This document shows positions 6,846 through 13,678 of a DNA stretch of 14,868 bases, piece after piece. This DNA is from Methylotenera_A sp040387035. Its GTDB lineage: Bacteria; Pseudomonadota; Gammaproteobacteria; Burkholderiales; Methylophilaceae. Below the pieces are notes generated by a model that saw only the letters and a program-made list of their open reading frames with translations, had not been told where the DNA came from and ran no database searches. Each line of letters opens with the position of its first letter. Within the stretch, counting starts at the first letter, position 1. A program made the position numbers and the translations under genes. Where the stretch lies: positions 1 through 14,868 of the forward strand of contig JAZKEN010000106.1 of the NCBI GenBank assembly GCA_040387035.1, read 5' to 3'.

Positions 6846-7463
6846 ATGATTAAAAACAACATTAAGCAATTATTATTGGCGGGAACCATGCTTTGTTTCA
6901 GTGCCGCCGTACTGGCAGCGGAATCGCCGGATGAGTTGGTAAAACGTACCGCTGAAGATGTGCTTGCTATTGTTAAAGCAGACAAGGACATTCAAGCAGG
7001 CAACCAAGACAAGATTTTTGCATTGGCCGAAGAAAAGATTCTGCCAAACTTTAATTTTGACCGTGTTTCTCGCCTGGTATTAGGTAAAAACTGGACCAAA
7101 GCCACGCCGGATCAAAAAACAGCGTTCCAAACGGAGTTCCGTACTTTGTTGCTGCGCACTTATGCAACCGCGTTATCAAAATACAAAAATCAAACCATTG
7201 AATACAAGCCAATGCGTTTGGTGGATGGCGCTAACACGGCAGCGGTAAAAACGGTTATTTTGCAGCCGGGCGGCCAGCCGATTGCAGTGGATTATGCACT
7301 GGAAAAGCAAACAGATACCTGGAAAGTGTATGACATTGTGATTGAAGGCGTGAGTTTGGTAACCAATTACCGCGGCCAGTTTACGCAAGAAATCCGCCAA
7401 AATGGCTTAGACAGCTTGATTAAAAAGCTGGCTGAGAAAAATAGCGCGGCTAAAGCAAAATAA
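6846..7463 (+). CDS. mlaC: Periplasmic phospholipid carrier MlaC
   Basis: 205 residues. The N-terminus is a clear Sec signal peptide: basic MIKNNIK, a hydrophobic core, then AVLA with cleavage probably after A24. The remainder matches the MlaC/Ttg2D fold, for example the ILPNFNFDRVSRLVLGKNW block, the central LLLRTYATALSKY segment and a TWKVYDIVIEGVSLVTNYR block near the C-terminus. It shuttles phospholipid across the periplasm between the outer-membrane MlaA site and the MlaD ring. An AGGA ribosome site precedes the ATG at 6846. Length and operon position are typical. Confidence 0.95.
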   Translation: MIKNNIKQLLLAGTMLCFSAAVLAAESPDELVKRTAEDVLAIVKADKDIQAGNQDKIFALAEEKILPNFNFDRVSRLVLGKNWTKATPDQKTAFQTEFRTLLLRTYATALSKYKNQTIEYKPMRLVDGANTAAVKTVILQPGGQPIAVDYALEKQTDTWKVYDIVIEGVSLVTNYRGQFTQEIRQNGLDSLIKKLAEKNSAAKAK

Positions 7464-7480
7464 TTACTATCGACAAATAC

Positions 7481-7762
7481 ATGGCGCAAATCACTCAAAC
7501 CAATAATCGCTGGCTATTAAGCGGCGATGTTGTGAACAGCACGGCAGGCGATATATTAAAGGCGAGTCAGGCATTTAGTATTGAACATAATACTAACGTT
7601 GATTTTGCGGATGTTGAAGACATCGATACGACTGCAGTGAGCTTGATTTTAGAATGGAAACGCCGTGCGGCCAAAGAAAGCCAGTCGCTAACATTTGTCA
7701 ACCTGCCTGAGAATCTAATCAGCTTGGTGCAGCTTTATGATGTGGCTGAATTAATTAGCTAA
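7481..7762 (+). CDS. mlaB: STAS-domain subunit MlaB
   Basis: A 93-residue single STAS domain, 17 bp after mlaC. The motif DIDTTAVSL (47-55) is the conserved loop where anti-sigma-factor-antagonist-like proteins carry the phosphorylatable Ser/Thr; T50 or T51 would be the equivalent residue. MlaB binds MlaF on the cytoplasmic side and is needed for assembly and activity of the transporter. The gene closes the mla operon just before a terminator hairpin. Sequence identity among STAS proteins is low, so the assignment rests partly on position. Confidence 0.88.
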   Translation: MAQITQTNNRWLLSGDVVNSTAGDILKASQAFSIEHNTNVDFADVEDIDTTAVSLILEWKRRAAKESQSLTFVNLPENLISLVQLYDVAELIS

Positions 7763-7795
7763 TTTTAGTGGCTTGATATAGTAATTCATTATCTT

Positions 7796-7818
7796 AACCC
7801 CATCTCAATGATGGGGTT
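7796..7818 (+). terminator. Intrinsic-type terminator after mlaB
   Basis: AACCCCATC (7796-7804) pairs perfectly with GATGGGGTT (7810-7818) around a 5-nt loop. It is followed by a T-rich but interrupted tail (TCGTATTTA). It is a strong 9-bp stem 33 bp after the mlaB stop and 22 bp before the next ATPase gene, so it probably ends or attenuates the mla transcript. Confidence 0.7.
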
Positions 7819-7840
7819 TCGTATTTATAGCGATTAAAAA

Positions 7841-8791
7841 ATGACAGATATAAAATCAGTACCAGCAGTAAAAATTGAAAAAATCCACAAACGATTTGGT
7901 CAATTGCATGCGCTAAAAGGCATCGATCTAACCATAGAGCAGGGTGAGTTTTTTGGCTTGCTCGGGCCAAATGGCGCAGGTAAATCCACGCTGATCAATA
8001 TTTTGGCGGGTTTGCTTAAGCCGACTTATGGCAAAGTGGCCATCATGGGGCATGATGTGCTTGATGCTTACCAGGCTGCGCGCATGTCGCTGGGCGTTGT
8101 GCCGCAAGAGCTGGTGTTTGACCCGTTTTTTAATGTGCGCGAAATGCTGCGTTTCCAAGCGGGGTATTTTGGTCGTGGCCGTGAAAATGATGCCTGGGTC
8201 GATGAGGTGATTGAAAACCTGGGCCTAACCGACAAAGCGCATACCAATATGCGCAAACTATCCGGCGGCATGAAGCGGCGCGCATTGATTGCGCAGGCCT
8301 TGGTACACAAGCCCCCCGTTATTGTGCTGGATGAGCCAACCGCTGGCGTGGATGTTGAACTGCGCCAAATGCTATGGGCATTTATCAAAAAGCTCAACAA
8401 TGATGGGCATACCATTATTCTTACTACCCACTACCTTGAAGAAGCGGAAGCTTTATGTGAACGCGTTGCAATGATGAAGCAAGGCGAAATAGTGGCCCTA
8501 GATACAACCGCCAATCTACTCAGCAAGTTGCCGGGTAAAAATTTACGCTTAACCTTAGGCCAGGCAAATTTGCCAAGCACTTTATTGCCCATGCTAAAAA
8601 ATGGCGAAAACGGTATTTTTACTTTGGCCCTAACCGAGCTCAACCAAATTGAATTCGCCTTAAGCGAATTGCGCAAAGCCAATATCCACGTACAAGATAT
8701 GCAATTGATTGAAGCGGATCTGGAAGACGTATTTATGTCGCTAGTGGGTGAACAGGCCTCATCACAAAACCTACAGGCAGGCACACTATGA
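7841..8791 (+). CDS. ABC-2 type exporter ATPase (YadG-like)
   Basis: A 316-residue ABC ATPase with Walker A GPNGAGKS (42-49), Q-loop Q89, signature LSGGMKRR (about 140-147), Walker B VIVLDEP (160-166) and switch His197 in TTHYLEEAE. The ~90-residue region after the nucleotide-binding core is typical of DrrA/CcmA/YadG-type exporters. It overlaps the permease gene by 4 bp (8788-8791), so the two form one exporter. In family terms it resembles E. coli YadG, whose substrate I do not know of. Location between Mla and MurA hints at an envelope substrate, but this is inference only. The ATG at 7841 has no clear ribosome site, and the mla terminator lies just upstream. Confidence 0.9.
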   Translation: MTDIKSVPAVKIEKIHKRFGQLHALKGIDLTIEQGEFFGLLGPNGAGKSTLINILAGLLKPTYGKVAIMGHDVLDAYQAARMSLGVVPQELVFDPFFNVREMLRFQAGYFGRGRENDAWVDEVIENLGLTDKAHTNMRKLSGGMKRRALIAQALVHKPPVIVLDEPTAGVDVELRQMLWAFIKKLNNDGHTIILTTHYLEEAEALCERVAMMKQGEIVALDTTANLLSKLPGKNLRLTLGQANLPSTLLPMLKNGENGIFTLALTELNQIEFALSELRKANIHVQDMQLIEADLEDVFMSLVGEQASSQNLQAGTL

Positions 8792-9576
8792 ATCTGATTG
8801 ATGATTTGATTTCACCGCAATGGCGCGGAACGTATACGCTGTTCAAGAAAGAATTGTTTCGCTTTTGGCGCGTGGCGTTTCAGACGGTTGCATCTCCTGT
8901 GCTCACATCTTTGCTGTATTTGTTGATATTTTCACATGTGCTGGAAAATCATGTGCAAGTGTATGAAGGCGTGCCCTATAAAGCGTTTCTGATCCCCGGC
9001 CTGATTATGATGTCGCTGTTACAGAATGCGTTTGCCAACAGTTCATCCAGCCTGGTGCAATCAAAAATTATGGGCAGCATCGTATTTGTGCTGCTCACAC
9101 CGCTCAGCTACGTACAGTTTTTTATTGCATTCTTAGCCGCAGCCATTATTCGTGGTTTCCTGGTGGGGTTAAGCATTTATTTGGTCGCCATTTGGTTTGT
9201 CGATTTATCCATTGTGCACCCGCTGTGGATATTTATGTTTGCGCTATTGGGCAGTGCATTATTAGGTACATTCGGCATTATTGCGGGTATCTGGTCCGAT
9301 AAGTTCGATCAAATGGCCGCGTTCCAGAATTTTGTGATTATGCCGCTCACGTTTTTATCCGGCGTGTTTTATTCCATTCATTCTTTGCCGCCATTTTGGC
9401 AAACGGTATCGAAATTCAATCCATTCTTTTACATGATTGATGGCTTTCGTTACGGATTTTTTGGGCAAAGTGATATTTCGCCATGGTTAAGTTTTGTGGT
9501 TGTGCTGGCCTTTTTGCTTGGGTTAGCATGGCTTGCTCTAAAAATGTTAAAATCCGGTTATAAATTACGAGCTTAA
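8788..9576 (+). CDS. ABC-2 type exporter permease (YadH-like)
   Basis: A 262-residue integral membrane protein with about six hydrophobic helices and the ABC-2 permease pattern: a short cytoplasmic N-terminus (TLFKKELFRFWRVAFQTV), a periplasmic loop with VYEGVPYKAFLIPGLI, a central SSSLVQSKIMGSI block and a C-terminal FNPFFYMIDGFRYGFFG block. It pairs with the preceding ATPase (overlap ATGA). Related exporters move lipids, polysaccharides or drugs; no substrate can be read from the sequence. The call to the YadH-like group is by overall resemblance and length. Confidence 0.9.
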   Translation: MNLIDDLISPQWRGTYTLFKKELFRFWRVAFQTVASPVLTSLLYLLIFSHVLENHVQVYEGVPYKAFLIPGLIMMSLLQNAFANSSSSLVQSKIMGSIVFVLLTPLSYVQFFIAFLAAAIIRGFLVGLSIYLVAIWFVDLSIVHPLWIFMFALLGSALLGTFGIIAGIWSDKFDQMAAFQNFVIMPLTFLSGVFYSIHSLPPFWQTVSKFNPFFYMIDGFRYGFFGQSDISPWLSFVVVLAFLLGLAWLALKMLKSGYKLRA

Positions 9577-9605
9577 GCTAAGAGCATCAATTTAAACGGT
9601 TTATC

Positions 9606-9613
9606 AAAGGTGG
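9606..9613 (+). promoter_or_regulatory. Ribosome binding site supporting the TTG start of ibaG
   Basis: AAAGGTGG lies 6 nt before the TTG at 9620. Upstream in the same frame there is no start codon before the TAA at 9593, so TTG is the only workable start. Confidence 0.75.
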
Positions 9614-9619
9614 AATGGT

Positions 9620-9865
9620 TTGTTAAGTGCTGCACAGTTAGAAAGTTATATCACGCAAAATTTAGATTGCGATTTCATTCAAGTGTTAGGTGATGATGGC
9701 ACACACTTTGAAGCGGTGGTGGTTAGCCCCGCTTTTGAAGGCAAGCGCATGTTGCAGCAGCATCAACTGGTCTATGCCGCACTGGGCGACCGTATGCGCG
9801 CAGAAATACATGCCTTATCAATGAAAACCTATACGCCAACGGCATGGGCCACATTACCCAAATAA
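9620..9865 (+). CDS. ibaG: BolA-family protein IbaG
   Basis: An 81-residue BolA-like protein starting at TTG, supported by the AAAGGTGG site upstream. The DGTHFEAVVV strand, the FEGKRMLQQHQLVYAAL helix and the HALSMKTYTPTAWA end match IbaG (YrbA) rather than BolA itself. Candidate metal or cluster-ligand histidines are H29, H48 and H64. IbaG binds monothiol glutaredoxin as a [2Fe-2S] heterocomplex in E. coli and is tied to acid response and iron-sulfur supply. In E. coli ibaG also sits between mlaB and murA. Here the monothiol glutaredoxin gene follows directly, which strengthens the functional reading. Confidence 0.9.
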   Translation: MLSAAQLESYITQNLDCDFIQVLGDDGTHFEAVVVSPAFEGKRMLQQHQLVYAALGDRMRAEIHALSMKTYTPTAWATLPK

Positions 9866-9912
9866 CAGTACCAAATAATTAGATTAAAATAAAATGAAGT
9901 AAGGAGAAGCAA

Positions 9913-10224
9913 ATGGATACGCAAGCACAAATTAAACAAACGGTGACAAGTAATAAAGTCGTGTTGTATATGAAAGGTAGCCCGAAATTCCCACAATGTG
10001 GTTTTTCAAATATGGCGACGCAAATTCTGGATGCCTGTAACGTGCAGTACGTAGCGGTAGATGTATTACAGGATCAAGCGATCCGTGAAGGCATCAAGCA
10101 ATATGCCAACTGGCCAACCATTCCACAGCTGTATGTTAACGGCGAATTTTTAGGTGGTTCAGACATCATGCGTGCCATGTACGAAAGTGGTGAGTTGCAA
10201 GCTTTGTTAGCTGAAGCGGCCTAG
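9913..10224 (+). CDS. grxD: Monothiol glutaredoxin Grx4 (CGFS type)
   Basis: A 103-residue single-domain glutaredoxin with the CGFS active site (C29-S32) in KFPQCGFS. K21 and the WPTIPQLYVNGEFLGGSDIM block bind glutathione in this family. CGFS glutaredoxins carry and deliver [2Fe-2S] clusters with glutathione and form mixed complexes with BolA proteins. A strong AAGGAG ribosome site (about 9901-9906) precedes the ATG. It sits between ibaG and murA, whereas in E. coli grxD is elsewhere, so this is a linked BolA-Grx pair. murA begins 2 bp after its stop. Confidence 0.95.
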   Translation: MDTQAQIKQTVTSNKVVLYMKGSPKFPQCGFSNMATQILDACNVQYVAVDVLQDQAIREGIKQYANWPTIPQLYVNGEFLGGSDIMRAMYESGELQALLAEAA

Positions 10225-10226
10225 TT

Positions 10227-11492
10227 TTGGACAAGCTTATTATTGAAGGTGGCTATAAGCTCAATGGCGAAGTAACGGTTTCCGGTGCAAAAAATGCGGC
10301 ACTGCCCATCTTATGCGCCTCATTGCTGGCGGAAACACCGCTGCATTTGAGCAGTGTTGCCGCGTTAAAAGATATTGATACCACGATCAAGCTGCTAGAT
10401 ACCATGGGTGTCAAAATCGCGCGTGACAGCGACAAGGTTTCATTGGATGCCAGCGACGTGCAGTCGTTTGAAGCAACCTATGAAATGGTGAAAACCATGC
10501 GTGCGTCTATCCTGGTGCTGGGTCCGCTACTGGCACGTTTCGGTAACGCGCGCGTATCACTGCCTGGCGGCTGTGCCATCGGTTCACGTCCTGTCGATCT
10601 GCACATCAAAGGCCTGCAGGCCATGGGTGCGGCGATCCATATCACGCACGGTTATATTCAAGCCAGTACCTTGCACCTGCCTAATCGTCGCTTGCAAGGC
10701 GCGCGCTATTATATGGACGTGGTCACGGTAACCGGAACCGAAAACCTGATGATGGCAGCCAGCCTGGCCGAAGGCACCACCGTGCTGGAAAACGCCGCCA
10801 AAGAACCGGAAGTGGTTGATTTGGCGGAATGCCTGATTAAAATGGGCGCGAAAATCAACGGTGCCGGCACCGATGTGATTACGATTGTTGGTGTAGAAAA
10901 GCTTAACGGCGCTACCCACAATATTGTATGCGACCGTATTGAAGCGGGCACTTATATGGTGGCGGCCGCGATGACAGGCGGCGAAGTGAAGTTGCTGAAT
11001 GCGCGCGCTGATTTGCTGGATGCGGTGATTGAAAAGCTGCGTGATGCAGGTGCCGAAGTGACCAGCGATGCAAGCAGCATCACGGTAAAAAGTGATGGTA
11101 ATTTAAAAGCGGTGAATATCCGCACTGCGCCGCACCCGGCTTTCCCAACCGATATGCAGGCGCAATTTATGGCGCTTAACTCCATCGCAAGTGGCGTTGC
11201 CAAGGTAACCGAAACCATTTTTGAAAACCGCTTTATGCATGTGCAAGAGATGCAGCGTTTAGGTGCCGATATCAGCATCGATGGCAATACCGCTCTGGTC
11301 AAAGGCGTGGAGTATCTGGATGGCGCGATTGTAATGGCGACCGATCTACGTGCTTCAGCGAGCTTGGTATTGGCAGGCTTGGTGGCCAGGGGCGAAACCG
11401 TGATTGAACGTATTTATCACCTGGATCGCGGCTATGAGTATTTAGAAGAGAAGTTAACGAAATTGGGCGCAAAAGTGCGCCGCGCACATTAA
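10227..11492 (+). CDS. murA: UDP-N-acetylglucosamine 1-carboxyvinyltransferase MurA
   Basis: A 421-residue EPSP-synthase-fold enzyme catalysing the first committed step of peptidoglycan synthesis in the cytoplasm: transfer of enolpyruvate from PEP to UDP-GlcNAc. Visible hallmarks are MDKLIIEGG at the start, K22 in SGAKNAALPI, and active-site C116 in GGCAIGSRPVDLH (Cys115 of E. coli). Having Cys rather than Asp at that place predicts fosfomycin sensitivity of the enzyme. Other blocks are DVVTVTGTENLMMAA and TAPHPAFPTDMQAQFMAL, and the length is standard. The start is TTG at 10227: an in-frame TGA at 10212 excludes anything upstream except three non-start codons and GTT, and the next ATG is at residue 60. 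The ribosome site is weak and grxD stops 2 bp before, so translation is probably coupled. Confidence 0.96.
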   Translation: MDKLIIEGGYKLNGEVTVSGAKNAALPILCASLLAETPLHLSSVAALKDIDTTIKLLDTMGVKIARDSDKVSLDASDVQSFEATYEMVKTMRASILVLGPLLARFGNARVSLPGGCAIGSRPVDLHIKGLQAMGAAIHITHGYIQASTLHLPNRRLQGARYYMDVVTVTGTENLMMAASLAEGTTVLENAAKEPEVVDLAECLIKMGAKINGAGTDVITIVGVEKLNGATHNIVCDRIEAGTYMVAAAMTGGEVKLLNARADLLDAVIEKLRDAGAEVTSDASSITVKSDGNLKAVNIRTAPHPAFPTDMQAQFMALNSIASGVAKVTETIFENRFMHVQEMQRLGADISIDGNTALVKGVEYLDGAIVMATDLRASASLVLAGLVARGETVIERIYHLDRGYEYLEEKLTKLGAKVRRAH

Positions 11493-11497
11493 AAACA

Positions 11498-11600
11498 TTT
11501 TTTGGGCGAATCACTGCGTTGCACAGTGCTCACAATTTCGCTGTACTTTATGTACTAGCTCAATTGTTGCGCGCTGTGCGCCTTGTGCTTCATCCCAAAA
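11498..11600. repeat. Imperfect ~103-bp palindrome, probable dispersed intergenic repeat
   Basis: The two halves align as an imperfect inverted repeat centred near 11549. Matching blocks from the outside in are TTTTGGG/CCCAAAA, GAA-CAC/GTG-TTC, GCACAG/CTGTGC, ACAATT/AATTGT and the core GTAC-TTTAT-GTAC (11543-11555). Outer and inner pairs share almost the same centre, so it is one coherent palindrome that could fold as a long cruciform or RNA hairpin. It fills most of the murA-hisG spacer. The right end is followed by TTTTT (11606-11610), so the folded RNA could also end the murA transcript. The form suggests a REP/MITE-like element. Copy number cannot be judged from this window. Confidence 0.65.
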
Positions 11601-11613
11601 TTCTGTTTTTAAA

Positions 11614-11619
11614 AGAGGA
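11614..11619 (+). promoter_or_regulatory. Ribosome binding site supporting the TTG start of hisG
   Basis: AGAGGA ends 8 nt before the TTG at 11628. An in-frame TAA at 11622-11624 lies between them, so no upstream start is possible. Confidence 0.7.
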
Positions 11620-11627
11620 TTTAAAAA

Positions 11628-12263
11628 TTGATTACGATTGCATTATCAAAAGGCCGAATTTTTGAAGAAACTGCCCCACTACTAGCGGCGGCGGGTATTC
11701 ATGCGGCGGAAGATCCGGAATCTTCGCGCAAACTGATTATTGGCACCAACCGTGATGACGTGCGATTGATTATTGTGCGCGCTACTGATGTGCCTACTTA
11801 TGTGCAATATGGTGCGGCGGATTTGGGTATTGCCGGTAAAGATGTACTGGATGAGCATGGTGGTGAGGGTTTGTACCAGCCATTGGATCTGCAAATTGCT
11901 AAATGTAAGATGATGGTCGCGGTGCGTGAAGGCTTTGATTATGAAGCCAGTATCCGCCAGGGTGCGCGCCTTAAAGTGGTCACAAAATATGTCAAAACCG
12001 CACGCGAACACTTTGCCGCCAAAGGCATGCATGTCGATCTGATCAAGCTTTATGGCTCAATGGAGCTAGGCCCATTGGTTGGTTTGGCCGATGTGATTGT
12101 CGATTTGGTCAGCACAGGTGGAACTTTGCGCGCTAATCACCTCAAAGCAGTGGAGACGGTGGGCGATATCAGCTCACGTTTAGTGGTCAATCAGGCCTCA
12201 TTAAAACTCAATCGTGCGCAATTACAGCCAATTATCGATAGTTTTGCCAGCGCAATTAAATAG
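11628..12263 (+). CDS. hisG: ATP phosphoribosyltransferase, short (HisZ-dependent) form
   Basis: A 211-residue catalytic subunit of the first step of histidine synthesis, joining ATP and PRPP. The start ITIALSKGRIFEE, the GAADLGIAGKDVL block and the PRPP-loop region VDLVSTGGTLRANHL identify HisG. The length and missing C-terminal ACT-like regulatory domain place it in the short HisG_S group, which needs the HisZ regulatory subunit for activity and feedback control. No hisZ is in the window. The start is TTG at 11628, forced by an upstream in-frame TAA and supported by AGAGGA. hisD follows after 20 bp. Confidence 0.95.
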   Translation: MITIALSKGRIFEETAPLLAAAGIHAAEDPESSRKLIIGTNRDDVRLIIVRATDVPTYVQYGAADLGIAGKDVLDEHGGEGLYQPLDLQIAKCKMMVAVREGFDYEASIRQGARLKVVTKYVKTAREHFAAKGMHVDLIKLYGSMELGPLVGLADVIVDLVSTGGTLRANHLKAVETVGDISSRLVVNQASLKLNRAQLQPIIDSFASAIK

Positions 12264-12283
12264 TACTTTGAAAGCAATAAGCA

Positions 12284-13579
12284 ATGAAGATTAGACGTTT
12301 ATCCACAAAAGAATCGACATTTGATGCGGATTTAAAAGCGCTATTGGCGTTTGAAACCGCGCAGGATGATTCTATTGACGTGGTAGTGGCCAATATTTTA
12401 AAAGACGTAAAAAAACGTGGCGACGCCGCCGTGTTGGAGTACACCAACCGTTTTGATAAAACCAGCGCAAACCATTTGAGTGAGCTGGAAATCAGCCAAG
12501 CGGAATTGCAAGCTGCGTTGAACAGCTTGCCCGCAGAGCAGCGCCAGGCGTTGCAAGCGGCGGCTGACCGGGTTAAAAGCTACCATGAAAAACAAGTGAT
12601 GCAATCATGGAGCTACACTGAGGCTGATGGTACTTTGTTAGGCCAACAGGTCACGTCACTAGACCGCGTCGGTTTATACGTGCCAGGCGGCAAAGCGGCC
12701 TATCCGTCTAGCGTGTTAATGAATGCGATTCCGGCAAAAGTGGCCGGCGTTGCTGAACTGATTATGGTGGTGCCAACCCCAAACGGTGAAAAAAATGCCT
12801 TGGTATTGGCTGCTGCCGCTATTTCCGGTGTGGATCGCGTATTCTGTATCGGCGGCGCACAGGCAGTGGGCGCTATGGCTTATGGCACCGAAACCGTACC
12901 GCAAGTCGATAAAATCGTTGGCCCGGGTAATGCCTATGTGGCTGCCGCCAAACGCCGCGTATTTGGTGTGGTGGGTATCGATATGGTGGCGGGACCGTCT
13001 GAAATTTTGGTGATCTGCGATGGCAAAACCGATCCGGACTGGATTGCGATGGATTTATTCAGCCAGGCCGAGCATGATGAGCTGGCGCAATCGATTCTGC
13101 TGAGCCCGGATGCCGCATTTTTAGATGCAGTAGCAGCCAGCATGCAAAAACTGGTGGAAACCATGCCGCGCAAAGACATTATCAATACGTCGATTTCTGA
13201 TCGTGGTGCGCTGATCTTGACTAAAGACTTGGACGAAGCGATTGCCATCAGCAACTATATCGCACCCGAACACTTGGAATTATCCGTTGAAAATCCGCTG
13301 GAAATGAGCAAGAACATTAAGCACGCCGGTGCGATCTTTATGGGTCGTGACACTTGCGAGGCATTGGGCGACTATTGCGCGGGGCCAAACCATGTATTGC
13401 CCACGTCGCGCACTGCCCGTTTTTCAAGTCCGCTGGGCGTATATGATTTCCAGAAACGTTCCAGCCTGATTATGGTGTCATCTGACGGCGCACAGAAATT
13501 AGGCAAGATCGCTTCTACGCTTGCGCACGGTGAAGGTCTGACCGCGCATGCCAGATCCGCAGAGTATCGGTTGAAATAN
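12284..13579 (+). CDS. hisD: Histidinol dehydrogenase HisD
   Basis: 431 visible residues, complete or nearly so. HisD is the last enzyme of histidine synthesis and oxidises histidinol to histidine with two NAD+. Key residues are all visible: zinc ligands Q261 and H264 in SQAEHDEL, catalytic E329 and H330 in APEHLEL, D363 in LGDYCAGPNH, and H422 in TAHARSAEYR (E. coli Q259, H262, E326, H327, D360, H419). The family signature starts at VGPGNAYVAAAKR. The codon after the last readable Lys is TAN, with N being the first gap base. TAA or TAG there would give a normal HisD end, so the gene most likely stops at 13579. The ATG at 12284 has no clear ribosome site, and coupling to hisG is likely. Confidence 0.94.
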
Positions 13580-13678
13580 NNNNNNNNNNNNNNNNNNNNN
13601 NNNNNNNNNNNNNNNNNNNNNNNNNNNNNNNNNNNNNNNNNNNNNNNNNNNNNNNNNNNNNNNNNNNNNNNNNNNNNN
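13579..13678. other. Assembly gap (100 N) at the hisD-hisC junction
   Basis: A second run of exactly 100 N, so the length is probably arbitrary. It hides the last base of the probable hisD stop codon, the spacer and the hisC start. The apparent open frame across it is an artefact of N-containing codons. Confidence 0.95.

Noticed and set aside
8068..8784. Minus-strand open frames of 115 and 117 residues inside the YadG-like ATPase gene
   Set aside because: The opposite strand carries intact Walker A, signature and Walker B motifs; the antisense translations are Ser/Arg-rich and featureless.
10584..11302. Long minus-strand open frames inside murA (10584-10919 and 10952-11302)
   Set aside because: They lie wholly opposite a clearly conserved gene, have no recognisable domains and no ribosome sites; they are composition shadows.
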